61,109 nucleotides of DNA, from contig NZ_JAADJV010000002.1 of assembly GCF_011684115.1 (NCBI RefSeq), positions 1-61,109 of the forward strand, written 5' to 3'. The notes beneath the pieces were generated by a model. The model had not been told where the DNA came from. It saw nothing but the letters and a program-made list of their open reading frames with translations, and ran no database searches. The position numbers and the translations under genes were made by a program. Shown here one piece after another: positions 9,492 through 18,837 of the stretch. The DNA is from Rahnella aceris. Its GTDB lineage: Bacteria > Pseudomonadota > Gammaproteobacteria > Enterobacterales > Enterobacteriaceae. How positions within the stretch are numbered: position 1 is the first letter of the stretch; every line of letters starts with the position of its first letter.

Positions 9492-9513
9492 ATAAAATTT
9501 AATAGAGGGAAAT

Positions 9514-10248
9514 ATGAATTTTATACCGACACCAAAAATTGTTTCATTCTGCCTTGCCGTTCTGGGATTTATTGCTTGTGATGTCTGCGCAGATGTTGTC
9601 ATTTCTGGTACCCGGATTATTTATCCGGCTCAGGCGAAAGAGATTACGGTGAAACTGGATAACCGCGGTGAAAAAGCCTTGCTGGTTCAATCCTGGCTGG
9701 ATGATGGCCGCGAGGATGTGAATCCGCAGGAGATGAAAATTCCTTTCCTTGTGACCCCCCCTATTTCACGAATGAACGCCAAACAAGGCCAGACAGTGAA
9801 AATTGCCAGCCTTGGGGGCGAATTACCCAAAGATAAAGAAACTGTATTTTGGTTTAACGTTCTTGAAATTCCGCCTAAAGCCAAAAATAGTACCGATGAA
9901 AATTTGCTTCAGTTGGCTTTTCGTACCCGCATAAAGTTGTTTTATCGTCCTGAGGGGCTGAAGGGTTCAGCTTCTGAAGCAGCGACGGCATTGACATGGA
10001 AAATAGTGAAAAATGGTCAACAGGTTTTTGCAGAAGCGAAAAATACCACCCCTTACTTTGTCACGGTGAATGAAGCTTTTCTGAATACGAATGGCCGCAA
10101 GTACGAACTGGAAACAAAAATGATCGCCCCCGATTCCACTCAGTTGATGAAAGTCGACGGGCTGACGACGACGGTAAACACAGGGAAGATAAATTATACC
10201 GCAATTAATGATTATGGCGGAAATATAAAATACGAAGCATCCCTTTAA
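9514..10248 (+). CDS. Periplasmic fimbrial chaperone (PapD-like)
   Basis: A 244-residue PapD/FimC-family chaperone with a Sec signal (cleavage near CDVCA-DVV). The first immunoglobulin domain starts with VVISGTRIIYPAQAKEI, carrying the conserved subunit-binding Arg. The F1-G1 region ends in FRTRIKLFYRPEGL, where the conserved Lys and the alternating hydrophobic strand cap pilin grooves. The second domain (about residues 150-244) is complete. It lies between the major pilin and the usher, 41 bp before the usher. It should stabilise the pilins of this operon in the periplasm and deliver them to the usher. Confidence 0.92.
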   Translation: MNFIPTPKIVSFCLAVLGFIACDVCADVVISGTRIIYPAQAKEITVKLDNRGEKALLVQSWLDDGREDVNPQEMKIPFLVTPPISRMNAKQGQTVKIASLGGELPKDKETVFWFNVLEIPPKAKNSTDENLLQLAFRTRIKLFYRPEGLKGSASEAATALTWKIVKNGQQVFAEAKNTTPYFVTVNEAFLNTNGRKYELETKMIAPDSTQLMKVDGLTTTVNTGKINYTAINDYGGNIKYEASL

Positions 10249-10289
10249 ATAAACCCTGACGCCATCTGATTCATAAAAAAAGCAATATT

Positions 10290-12926
10290 ATGAAAAAAAA
10301 TAAAATCACAACGGGATTATTACTGCTTCCATTGACTATAGGCGTCAGCGCTGTGTGGTCACCCAGGTCCGTGGCGGAAACTGCGGTTACCAATGATAAA
10401 TCCGATGAGCAAGTTGGAGATGATGATGAAAATGTAGAGTTTGATAGTCAGTTTCTCTACAGCACAGCAAACAGTGAAAAAATAGACACCCGCCGTTTTA
10501 GCAAGGGCAATCCTGTTGTGCCAGGCGTTTACAGCGTCGGTATTTTTATTAACGGTTCATTAAAACTAAACTCTAAAGTCAATTTCGTTGATAACGGGAC
10601 GAATATTGCCAGCCCGTGTCTCACGCAAAAATTGCTTGAGCAGTTAGATATCCTCATCGATATCGATAAAGAAGATACTGCAGATATTTCGCCGGAAGGC
10701 GGGGAAACAACGTGCATTAATCTGACCGAAAAACTCAGTCATTCAAAGGTCAAATTCAATTCATCGGAACAACGCCTGGATATTACTATTCCGCAGATTT
10801 ATCTCGCAAAACGTCCTTCTGGTTATGTCAATCCGGCTCTGTGGGAAGAAGGCATTCCAGCGTTCATGCTGTCTTACGACATGAATGCCTACCGTTCAAG
10901 CGCTGACGGAGATTCTCGCGACAGCGCCTATGCAGGGCTGAATTATGGCGCGAACTTATCTGGCTGGCGTTTTCGTGCCAGAGGTTCAACCAACTGGGAT
11001 CAGGAAAATGGCCTGTCCTATACCAGTCAGGATGCTTATATTCAGCACGATATCACCGGATTAAAAGCCCAGTTCGTTTTGGGTGATACTTACACTCAGG
11101 GCGATGCCTTTGATTCCATCAATCTGAGAGGATTCAGGGTGTTCAGTGACAGCCGCATGCAACCGGGTTCATCTAACAACTATGCGCCAGTGATCCGCGG
11201 CACCGCAAACAGTAATGCGAAAGTGACTGTCCGCCAGAGCGGTACGGTGATTTATGAAACCACCGTACCGCCGGGACCTTTTGCTCTTGATGACATTAAC
11301 CCAACGGGTTATGGCAACAGTATAGACGTGACAGTAGAAGAATCAGATGGCACCCGGCGTTCTTTCTCAGTGCCCTTCTCCTCGGTCACACAGATGTTAC
11401 GCCCCGGTAATAGCCGCTGGGATGTAGGCTTCGGCAAACTCAATGAGAGTTCATCCAGCAACTCCCCCGAGGTGGCGGTGCTGACTGGCTATTATGGGAT
11501 CAATAATACCTTCACCGGCTATGCCGGTGCTGAAGCGATGTCATCGGACTACCTTGCCCTGCTGACAGGGGTTGCGATGAATACCCCGGCGGGTGCATTT
11601 GCCTTCGACATTACCCACTCCCGTGCCGATATCGACGACGACCGGTCACTCGACGGTCAGAGCTATCGAATCTCTTACAATAAGCTGTTGACTGAAACCA
11701 ATACGTCGCTGAATGTTGCGGCTTACCGATTTTCGACACAGGACTATCTGAGCTTACGCGATGCCGCTTCACTTCAGGATGAACTCAGCCGGGATCCAAT
11801 GAATGAAGAGGAAACTTTTAAAAATTACGACAGAATGAAAAACCAGATACAAATTAATGTTAACCAGCCTCTGGAATATCGTGAACAGAGTTATGGTTCT
11901 CTTTATATGACGGGCAGTTGGGAAACTTACTGGAATCAAAATAAGAAAACGTCTCAGTTTTCTCTCGGATATAACAATAGCTATCGTTGGGCAAACTATA
12001 GTATTTCCCTTCAGCGTGAGTATAACGAGAATGGCGACCAGGATAATCGACTGTATGTTAATCTGAGTATTCCTCTGGAAAACATTTTCACGCAGGGTAA
12101 ACGTCCCGGTGGATTTACCAACCTAAATGCCGGCATAAGCACTGACTTTAAAGGCTCCTCGCAAATGGACATGAGTGCTGGCGGTTATAGCGAGGATAAT
12201 CGCTACAACTACAGCGTTAATACGTCATCTTCACTCGCCGACTCAGAGAATTTAAATCAAATTGGCGGATACGGAAGCTATAACAGCGCTTACGGCCCCG
12301 TGAGTCTTTCCGCCTCTTTAACCGATGACGGAGGACGGCAGGCTTCCTTCGGCTCCAGCGGAGGTATGGTTATTCATGCTGACGGGATTACATTTGCTCC
12401 CGGAAACATCAATGACTCCGATACGCTGGCACTGGTCAGCGCCAAAGGGGCGAAGGGCACAAAAATGAGTACGGGTGAAGGTCGGATTGACAGTAACGGA
12501 TATGCAATCACACCTTATCTTTCACCCTATCAGGAAAATACGGTGGGTCTGGACATCAGCACACTGGAGGCAGACGTTAATATTGTTAATACCAGCACGA
12601 TTACCTACCCGCGCAGTGGTTCAGTGGTATTAGTTAATTTCGAAACCGATGAAGGCCGCTCAGTTATTATGGAGTTGCAACGTTCCGATAACGGATTCAT
12701 TCCTTTAGGTGCTGATGTTTTTAATGATAAAAACATCCTCGTGGGAAATATGGGCCAGGGCGGAATGGCTTTCATTCGCGGTATCGATGATAAAGGGATA
12801 CTGCATGTTGTCTGGGGAAGTCAGTCTGACCAATCCTGTCAGATTAATTATTCCATCCCGGAAACCCCGGAAAAAGTGAACATGACAATCATGTTAAAAA
12901 ATATCCTTTGCACAATCACCCATTGA
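10290..12926 (+). CDS. Fimbrial outer-membrane usher (FimD/PapC family)
   Basis: An 878-residue usher, normal length for the family. A signal peptide is followed by about 35 acidic residues and then the periplasmic N-terminal domain, starting at VEFDSQFL and containing FSKGNPVVPGVYSVGIFING. The beta-barrel follows from about residue 180 (YDMNAYRSSADGDSRDS), interrupted by the plug domain. Two C-terminal periplasmic domains end in QSCQINYSIPE near the carboxyl end. It secretes and orders the pilins of the operon across the outer membrane. Flanked by the chaperone upstream and three minor pilins plus an adhesin downstream, all co-directional with gaps under 45 bp. Confidence 0.94.
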   Translation: MKKNKITTGLLLLPLTIGVSAVWSPRSVAETAVTNDKSDEQVGDDDENVEFDSQFLYSTANSEKIDTRRFSKGNPVVPGVYSVGIFINGSLKLNSKVNFVDNGTNIASPCLTQKLLEQLDILIDIDKEDTADISPEGGETTCINLTEKLSHSKVKFNSSEQRLDITIPQIYLAKRPSGYVNPALWEEGIPAFMLSYDMNAYRSSADGDSRDSAYAGLNYGANLSGWRFRARGSTNWDQENGLSYTSQDAYIQHDITGLKAQFVLGDTYTQGDAFDSINLRGFRVFSDSRMQPGSSNNYAPVIRGTANSNAKVTVRQSGTVIYETTVPPGPFALDDINPTGYGNSIDVTVEESDGTRRSFSVPFSSVTQMLRPGNSRWDVGFGKLNESSSSNSPEVAVLTGYYGINNTFTGYAGAEAMSSDYLALLTGVAMNTPAGAFAFDITHSRADIDDDRSLDGQSYRISYNKLLTETNTSLNVAAYRFSTQDYLSLRDAASLQDELSRDPMNEEETFKNYDRMKNQIQINVNQPLEYREQSYGSLYMTGSWETYWNQNKKTSQFSLGYNNSYRWANYSISLQREYNENGDQDNRLYVNLSIPLENIFTQGKRPGGFTNLNAGISTDFKGSSQMDMSAGGYSEDNRYNYSVNTSSSLADSENLNQIGGYGSYNSAYGPVSLSASLTDDGGRQASFGSSGGMVIHADGITFAPGNINDSDTLALVSAKGAKGTKMSTGEGRIDSNGYAITPYLSPYQENTVGLDISTLEADVNIVNTSTITYPRSGSVVLVNFETDEGRSVIMELQRSDNGFIPLGADVFNDKNILVGNMGQGGMAFIRGIDDKGILHVVWGSQSDQSCQINYSIPETPEKVNMTIMLKNILCTITH

Positions 12927-12960
12927 TTTCCGGGTAAATAGAATAAACAGGAGAAAAAGA

Positions 12961-13539
12961 ATGAGAAAGGGATACAGAATATCATTCTCGATATTTTCAG
13001 CTTTATTTATCAATATGAACATGACACCGACTTTCGCACAAAATGTTAACGTTACTTTTAGCGCTAATATTATTGAAACGACGTGTGAAATGAGACTGGA
13101 AGGCGGTTCAGGAAATGGCATTAACAATACCATTCCTGTTGGTTCGGGCGGAAAGGTGGGGTTAGATAAAATTATTGCCGGTGATAATGCTGCTACGGCA
13201 ACCTTCAAAATAAAAATTGTGGAATGCCCGGCGGGAGTCACATCGATTAAAACCACCATAAGGGGCACGCAGTCAAATTATGCTGACACATTGATTACTA
13301 GTGGAATTACAGGTGAAGGGGCATCCTCCTTTTTGGGCGTTTCTATTGCACGTGCCTCGGCGTCAAACCAGCCTTTTGTGATTAATTCCACCAATGACAG
13401 CCAGCGGCTCAACTGGAGCAGCGCAGAAATCAATGCAAAAGAGGTCACCCTGATTTCACGCCTGCAAGAAACGCAAGCAAATAAAGGAACAACGGGGAAT
13501 TTCAGCGCCGTTGCCACCTTTAACTTTAACTATGAATAA
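12961..13539 (+). CDS. Minor fimbrial subunit 1
   Basis: A 192-residue pilin-domain protein with a signal peptide ending near TFAQ-NVNV (about residue 23). The donor strand NVTFSANIIETTCEM, the paired Cys (ETTCEM and IVECPAG) and the C-terminal beta-zipper FNFNYE are all present. AGGAGAAAAAG lies just before the ATG. It follows the usher by 34 bp, so it is probably an adaptor or tip-fibrillum subunit rather than the shaft. Which minor subunit contacts which cannot be read from the sequence. Confidence 0.85.
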   Translation: MRKGYRISFSIFSALFINMNMTPTFAQNVNVTFSANIIETTCEMRLEGGSGNGINNTIPVGSGGKVGLDKIIAGDNAATATFKIKIVECPAGVTSIKTTIRGTQSNYADTLITSGITGEGASSFLGVSIARASASNQPFVINSTNDSQRLNWSSAEINAKEVTLISRLQETQANKGTTGNFSAVATFNFNYE

Positions 13540-13584
13540 AATAGAAAAAACAGGTTATGAAAGATCTGCATGGAGAAAAATAAC

Positions 13585-14154
13585 GTGAAACCCAAACAAA
13601 TTTTACTGCTTTCAGCAGCATTCATCATGACGTGTTCAGCACATGCCGTTGAGCTCACGCCGACTGAAAATTTAACCGCTACTTTTACTTCTACTATTGA
13701 AGCAGGGACTTGTGCTGCCCAGATTCAAAACTCATCAGGGACACCGACATCCGCCATTAACTTTAATGATGTCTATAAATCAGAACTGAAACAGAAAAGT
13801 AAAATTCAGCCTTTTAAACTGGTTTTCAGCGATTGCTCCGGCGTTAAATCCGCCGAGATCACCGCCAACCCAACAGCAGGAGCCTGTTCCGGTACCGGAG
13901 CCAGTGGTGATTCATTTGCCAACAATGGCGGCACTGCAGCGGCGACTGCGGTTGAACTCTGGCGGAATGCACCTGACAGCGGCACTCAGTTCAGTTGTGT
14001 CGACAGAGCCACACCGCAAACGGTCACACTCACCACTGCGGGCACAACCCTGAATATGAATGCCCGAATGGTGATTGCAGCAGGCAGTACACTATCAAAT
14101 GTTACCTCAGGGAACTTTATTGCACCGATCACGTTTGTGATTATCTATCAATAA
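13585..14154 (+). CDS. Minor fimbrial subunit 2
   Basis: A pilin-domain protein of 189 residues from a GTG start at 13585. I prefer this start because GGAGA lies eight bases before it and the resulting N terminus KPKQILLLSAAFIMTCSAHA is a clean signal peptide. The in-frame ATG at 13570 (194 residues) has no good ribosome-binding site. Pilin features are ENLTATFTSTIEAGTC and the second Cys in FSDCSG. A second Cys pair (GACSG and FSCVD) is extra compared with its neighbours. The end is FVIIYQ, an unusual Gln instead of Glu after the penultimate Tyr. Part of the same operon, 30 bp before the next pilin. Confidence 0.8.
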   Translation: MKPKQILLLSAAFIMTCSAHAVELTPTENLTATFTSTIEAGTCAAQIQNSSGTPTSAINFNDVYKSELKQKSKIQPFKLVFSDCSGVKSAEITANPTAGACSGTGASGDSFANNGGTAAATAVELWRNAPDSGTQFSCVDRATPQTVTLTTAGTTLNMNARMVIAAGSTLSNVTSGNFIAPITFVIIYQ

Positions 14155-14183
14155 ATCGCCGAGCAAAGACTAATGGAAGGAAT

Positions 14184-14786
14184 ATGATAAATCACCCGGT
14201 GAATATGAATAATACATTATTACGTTTGTTAACGGTATTAGCCGTGGGGTTTCCTTTCGTCACCAGTGCGGAAAGTGATCTCAACCTGAATATACAAGCT
14301 AATATTCTCGAGACGACCTGCCAGTTAACCGTACAAAATGGCGGCGCCATTCATTTACCTACCGTTAGCGTCAATTATTTTGATGATCGCGGTTCCCCGC
14401 CTGCGCCAATATTACCCACCGATCAGCTGGGCGGTTATCCGTTCACTGTTAGCCTGAGCGAATGCACGGATGTGATAGAGAATGTTCATTTCAGTTTTGC
14501 CCCGCAATCAGGAAATTTCGCACCTGGCTCTAAACAGGTATTTATCAGCGAAACAGACGGTGCAGCAGATGGCGCCGATAACGTGGGCCTGGTGATATTT
14601 TCCCAGAAATACAACACCAATGTGCTGGAGGCAGACGGTTCTTCCGATGTGAATTTCCCGATAAACGCCGCAACACCCGTTGCTGAAATAACGGACTATC
14701 ACTTCTATACACGTTATCAGAATACAGGCGCTGTCTCAGCAGGCCGGGTTACATCAAAAGTATTAGTGAGTGTTAGCTATGAATAA
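14184..14786 (+). CDS. Minor fimbrial subunit 3
   Basis: A 200-residue pilin. The ATG at 14184 is favoured by GGAAGG placed just before it and by the signal peptide ending near VTSAESD. The frame runs open far upstream, but there it only overlaps the previous pilin. Paired Cys occur in LETTCQLTV and LSECTDV, and the end VLVSVSYE is a typical chaperone-binding strand. Its stop codon overlaps the start of the adhesin gene by eight bases, suggesting coupled translation and close association with the tip. The N-terminal part carries the donor strand LNLNIQANILE. Confidence 0.82.
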   Translation: MINHPVNMNNTLLRLLTVLAVGFPFVTSAESDLNLNIQANILETTCQLTVQNGGAIHLPTVSVNYFDDRGSPPAPILPTDQLGGYPFTVSLSECTDVIENVHFSFAPQSGNFAPGSKQVFISETDGAADGADNVGLVIFSQKYNTNVLEADGSSDVNFPINAATPVAEITDYHFYTRYQNTGAVSAGRVTSKVLVSVSYE

Positions 14787-15903
14787 TCATTTACCTTTTA
14801 ATACAGTGTATATACGGTCGTCTCGTTTCATCCGTACATTCATTTTTACCGCTTTATTAGTACTAACGGGGGATTTAACCGTTAAACCGGCTGAGGCGGC
14901 AGTAGAATGTTATTTCAGGGATGCCCCCTACACCGCAACATTAAGCTTTTCCGGCTCTGTGGTTTCCCTGTTACCGCATGTGACCAGGACGCAAATGATT
15001 ACGGACTTAAATCAAAAAGCAGCCACAACTAAGAATGCGCGTACCGATTGTAGCCCGGGTGATTCTGGTGAGATTTTATATGGGATCGCCGGCGCCATTC
15101 CTCAGGTTGACGATTACGCGGGTGCTTCCCCCAGTGCGGGATTATATGCCACCAATATCCCGGGGATCCTCTATTCAGTTCAAATCAGAGGCACCGGGGC
15201 CAGTTACAGAATTCAAGCTTTTATGCCTTATTTTTACCTTGAAAATGAAACCACGGCACAGTATACCAACAATATGGAAAGCTCAATGGATGGGGGTCAG
15301 TGGTATGATTACTATATTGTGCTTTTTCAGACCCCCCAGTTCACCGGTATACCCGCAGGTGTAACCTCCATTCGACCGGCTTCGGCGGGTTATATTGGTG
15401 GATTCAGGGTGGGTAAGGAGGACATTAACAACCATCATATTAGTCTGAATATGAGTACTTTCTCCTTCCCCGTGCAAACGCCAACCTGTACTGCGCTGGT
15501 CAGCAGTGCGGGCGGCGGTACTATCCCGCTGGGGGATTACAGTGCAGCAAAAGTCAATTCAGGGGCTACCAGCGTGACGAAATTCAGCCTGAATGCTTCC
15601 GGCTGTACGAATGTGAACATGTTTAAAACCCGGATGACGACGAATATTGTCGCGCCGGGGAACAATATGTTGTTGGGTAATTCAGTGACATCAAATGCGG
15701 CAACGGGTGTGGGTGTGAAAATTACCACAGGTTCTGGCAGCCAGTTGAAACCTAACGACACCAATTCCGTTTACTCAGTGACTGATTTGAATATGCCTTC
15801 ATCTAAACAATTACAGTTCAACGCGCAACTGGTCGGCGATTCCAGGAGTATTTCGGTAGGACGCTTCTCTGCCACTGGTACTTTTGTTGTCAATTATGAA
15901 TAG
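14779..15903 (+). CDS. Fimbrial tip adhesin (two-domain)
   Basis: A 374-residue protein, about twice the size of the other pilins and last in the operon, as tip adhesins usually are. The signal peptide ends near AEAA-VECYF. Residues of about 35-225 form a receptor-binding domain I cannot assign to a known lectin. From about residue 230 a pilin domain follows with Cys pair PTCTALV and ASGCTNV and the C-terminal strand TFVVNYE. I start at the ATG at 14779, which overlaps the preceding stop; a GTG nine bases upstream is also in frame. It should be assembled at the fibre tip by the operon's chaperone and usher and determine binding specificity. Confidence 0.83.
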   Translation: MNNHLPFNTVYIRSSRFIRTFIFTALLVLTGDLTVKPAEAAVECYFRDAPYTATLSFSGSVVSLLPHVTRTQMITDLNQKAATTKNARTDCSPGDSGEILYGIAGAIPQVDDYAGASPSAGLYATNIPGILYSVQIRGTGASYRIQAFMPYFYLENETTAQYTNNMESSMDGGQWYDYYIVLFQTPQFTGIPAGVTSIRPASAGYIGGFRVGKEDINNHHISLNMSTFSFPVQTPTCTALVSSAGGGTIPLGDYSAAKVNSGATSVTKFSLNASGCTNVNMFKTRMTTNIVAPGNNMLLGNSVTSNAATGVGVKITTGSGSQLKPNDTNSVYSVTDLNMPSSKQLQFNAQLVGDSRSISVGRFSATGTFVVNYE

Positions 15904-15940
15904 TAAAAAAATGGCGAAGGAGGACCCCTTCGCCATATTA
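15904..15940. terminator. Bidirectional terminator between fimbrial operon 1 and speA
   Basis: A ten-pair stem (ATGGCGAAGG with CCTTCGCCAT) is flanked by seven A residues on the fimbrial side, giving a T run for the minus-strand speA transcript. ATTATT on the other side serves the plus strand. Confidence 0.85.
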
Positions 15941-15974
15941 TTGTGACGGTAATACGACGTATTATTTCAACGAA

Positions 15975-17957
15975 TTACTCATCTTCTTCCAGATACGTAT
16001 AACCGTATAATCCGGATTCAAACTCTTCAACAAACTGCGCCTGCAATTCCGCATCCAGATCAGTTTCTTTTACCTGATCGCGGAAACGGGCCAGCAACAC
16101 ATTCGGGTCCAGTTGCACGTATTCCAGCATGTCCGCCACGGTATCGCCTTCGTCGGACTGCTGCACTTCAATGCTGCCGTCAGGGAAGACAAAGACATCT
16201 ACTGCTGCAGTATCGCCGAACAGGTTATGCATGTTGCCGAGAATTTCCTGATACGCACCGACCATAAAGAAGCCCAGCACCGGCGGATTCTCAGGGTCGT
16301 ACGGCGGCATCGGCATGGTTGTGGCTACGCCGTCACCGTCGATGTAGTGATCAATAGTGCCGTCGGAATCACAGGTGATGTCCAGCAGCACAGCACGACC
16401 TACCGGTGGCTTATCCAGACCTTCCAGCGGCAGCACCGGGAACAACTGATCAATACCCCACGCATCCGGCATAGACTGGAACAGCGAGAAGTTGACGTAC
16501 AGTTTGTCCGCCATACGTTCCTGCAATTCGTCAATGATCGGACGGTGTGCACGGTTGCTCGGATCCAGCTGATCCTGAATTTTGTTGCAGATATTCAGGT
16601 AGATATCTTCCGCCCAGGCGCGCTGCGTCAGATCCAGAATACCGTGTGCGTATTGCGAATGGACATCATGCAAATCCATCTGGCTGTCGTGCAGCCATTC
16701 ACGCAATGAGCGGCGGTTTTCCGGATCGTGCATTTCGTTCCAGGTATCCCACATGCTGCCCAGCGCGCGCGGTGCATCATCTTCAGGCGCAACCGGCTCT
16801 TTGAACTCGTTACGTTCAACACCAATCACATTGGAGACCAGCACGGTATGGTGCGCGGTCACGGCGCGGCCAGACTCGGTGATCACCGTCGGGTGTGGCA
16901 GGCCATGTTCGTTACAGGCATCGCCGATACCCCAGATGACGTTGTTAGCGTATTCATTCAGGCCATAGTTCACCGAGCAGTCAGACTGCGAACGGGTGCC
17001 TTCGTAATCCACGCCCAACCCCCCACCCACGTCGAAGCACTGAATGTTGACGCCCAGCTTGTGCAGTTCAACGTAGAAACGCGCAGACTCACGTACACCG
17101 GTCGAGATATCACGGATATTCGCCAGCTGTGAACCCAGATGGAAATGCAGCAGTTGCAGGCTTTCCAGACGCCCTGCTTCACGCAGCATTTCGACCAGTT
17201 GCAGAACCTGAGAGGCCGCCAGACCGAATTTGGATTTCTCGCCGCCGCTGGACTGCCATTTACCGGAGCCCTGCGAGGAAAGACGTGCACGCACACCCAG
17301 ACGTGGGATCACGTTCAGACGTTCGGCTTCTTCCAGCACCAGTTTAATCTCAGTCATCTTCTCGATAACCAGATATACCTTGTGACCGAGCTTCTCACCG
17401 ATCAGCGCCAGACGAATATATTCGCGGTCTTTATAGCCGTTACACACGATCACGGAACGGGTCATCCCGGCGTGCGCCAGAACGGCCATCAGTTCAGCTT
17501 TCGAGCCGGCTTCCAGACCCAGCGGTTCACCGGATTCCACCAGCGATTCGATCACGCGGCGATGCTGGTTAACCTTAATCGGATAAACCAGGAAGTAGTC
17601 ACCCTCATAACCGAACGATTCACGCGCACGTTTGAACGCAGCGTTAATCGAACGCAGACGGTGCTGCAAAATTTGTGGGAAACAGAACAGTGCCGGCAGA
17701 CGCTGACCGTCCTGCTCACGCATGTCTTTCACCAGTTGTGCCAGATCAACACGGGCAGAAGGCTCGTCAGGATCCGGGCAGACACTGATGTGGCCCAGTT
17801 CGTTGACGTCAAAATAGTTGTTACCCCAATAGGCAACGTTGTAAGTGCGCAGCATCTTGCTGGCATCACGATCGTTCACGGCAACCTCCTGCATGGAGCG
17901 CAAAGAAACAGTATCGCCCGCGTGTGACGGACGGTGGGACTGGATGTCATCAGACAT
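15975..17957 (-). CDS. speA: Biosynthetic arginine decarboxylase
   Basis: PLP-dependent decarboxylase converting arginine to agmatine, the first step of the alternative putrescine route. The 660 residues compare with 658 in E. coli. The PLP lysine is in [14 protein letters not shown] (about residue 125-140). The barrel motifs LLHFHLGSQ and [12 protein letters not shown] follow, and the C-terminal sheet domain has [14 protein letters not shown] with the active-site Cys. AGAGGA precedes the ATG. In E. coli speB (agmatinase) follows in the operon; here the gene ends at a strong bidirectional terminator facing a fimbrial operon, so agmatine must be used by a gene elsewhere. A small ORF overlaps its start. 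Confidence 0.96.
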   Translation of the reverse strand: MSDDIQSHRPSHAGDTVSLRSMQEVAVNDRDASKMLRTYNVAYWGNNYFDVNELGHISVCPDPDEPSARVDLAQLVKDMREQDGQRLPALFCFPQILQHRLRSINAAFKRARESFGYEGDYFLVYPIKVNQHRRVIESLVESGEPLGLEAGSKAELMAVLAHAGMTRSVIVCNGYKDREYIRLALIGEKLGHKVYLVIEKMTEIKLVLEEAERLNVIPRLGVRARLSSQGSGKWQSSGGEKSKFGLAASQVLQLVEMLREAGRLESLQLLHFHLGSQLANIRDISTGVRESARFYVELHKLGVNIQCFDVGGGLGVDYEGTRSQSDCSVNYGLNEYANNVIWGIGDACNEHGLPHPTVITESGRAVTAHHTVLVSNVIGVERNEFKEPVAPEDDAPRALGSMWDTWNEMHDPENRRSLREWLHDSQMDLHDVHSQYAHGILDLTQRAWAEDIYLNICNKIQDQLDPSNRAHRPIIDELQERMADKLYVNFSLFQSMPDAWGIDQLFPVLPLEGLDKPPVGRAVLLDITCDSDGTIDHYIDGDGVATTMPMPPYDPENPPVLGFFMVGAYQEILGNMHNLFGDTAAVDVFVFPDGSIEVQQSDEGDTVADMLEYVQLDPNVLLARFRDQVKETDLDAELQAQFVEEFESGLYGYTYLEEDE

Positions 17958-18093
17958 AGGTAAATCCTCTTTCTATACTGACAACATGGCCAGCCACTAT
18001 CGCAGTAACAACAGGTGAGAACAACCCGCAAGGCTGGCTTTCAGACAGGATAAAACCCTGCGAGCCACAGCCACGGGACTGTTTTCTACTCAT
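17950..18093 (-). CDS. Small ORF in the speA leader, possibly YqgB-like
   Basis: A 47-codon frame directly upstream of speA on the same strand; its TGA overlaps the speA ATG by eight bases, an arrangement suited to coupled translation. In E. coli the small gene yqgB occupies this position. The segment [16 protein letters not shown] is loosely reminiscent of the Pro-Cys, Gly-Leu, Ser and Ala-Ile-Val pattern I recall from YqgB. The match is weak, the ATG lacks a clear Shine-Dalgarno, and the N-terminal half is unlike E. coli. It could be a diverged YqgB, a leader peptide, or chance. Confidence 0.35.
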   Translation of the reverse strand: MSRKQSRGCGSQGFILSESQPCGLFSPVVTAIVAGHVVSIERGFTYV

Positions 18094-18837
18094 ATCATTG
18101 TAAAACACGTTTTTAGACTCCGTGTAACGAGTCGGGAGAAATCAGGGGTGGATGCCCCGGGAGATTGCAGGCTACATCAGTTATATGTCGGGAATGCGAT
18201 GTTCACGCAGACCTGAGCTTACTGAGTAGCGTACCGATGTCGGTGACTGACCTGTCTGTAATCAGGCTGTCTGAAACATCGCAGAGATGACAGACGCTTT
18301 TCTGAATGAAGGTCTGAAAGAAGTGCTGCAGAACGCAATAAAGGCTGCAGGGGATGCTGTTGAAATGTTACAAACGGTAAAAAGTGGGTCATTAAACTAA
18401 CCACCTCCACACGTGCCACGCATCACCCGCGGGCATTCGAGCTGAGAAAACAGTAATTACTGGAATACGCTGCTTCTGCAGGGCCTGCAGAAATGTGCAT
18501 AGCGCGCGCCGTTTATACCGATAACACGCTGTAAATGCAAAATGAAAATGCAGTAGAAATAGTTTCAGACCGTGAAAATCACTGCAAACCCGCACAATAA
18601 CACCCACTCCGTCACAAAAATGACTGGCATTCAGAACGCCTGCTATCCTAAAATAGCCATCCAGATGTTAATCCGTCCACACGCTTGGGTGGTTTAACGC
18701 GCAAACTGCTTCAAGGCTTTGCCTAATGGGGACATGCAGGACGCATTGCGACAATGGCGAGCTCTGCTCCTCATCTGCCAGTCTCCCCAGTGCTATGCAG
18801 TGATATCTAACCCGTCGTATGTAAGGTAAAGAACATA
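18094..18837. other. Long intergenic region between speA and metK
   Basis: About 740 bp between divergent genes. It contains short direct and inverted repeats around CTGTC/GACAG (18251-18295). A 37-codon frame at 18287-18400 on the plus strand reads as a helix-like small peptide but has no good ribosome-binding site and no recognised homologue. Possible met boxes lie at 18663-18686. E. coli carries small ORFs of uncertain status here (yqgC, yqgD); I do not see their counterparts. Confidence 0.5.
18663..18686 (+). promoter_or_regulatory. Possible tandem met boxes upstream of metK
   Basis: Three consecutive octamers (AGATGTTA, ATCCGTCC, ACACGCTT) each match the MetJ met box AGACGTCT at about five of eight positions. 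MetJ binds such tandem repeats, and metK is a known MetJ target. The match is weak, so this is a suggestion. Confidence 0.3.
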
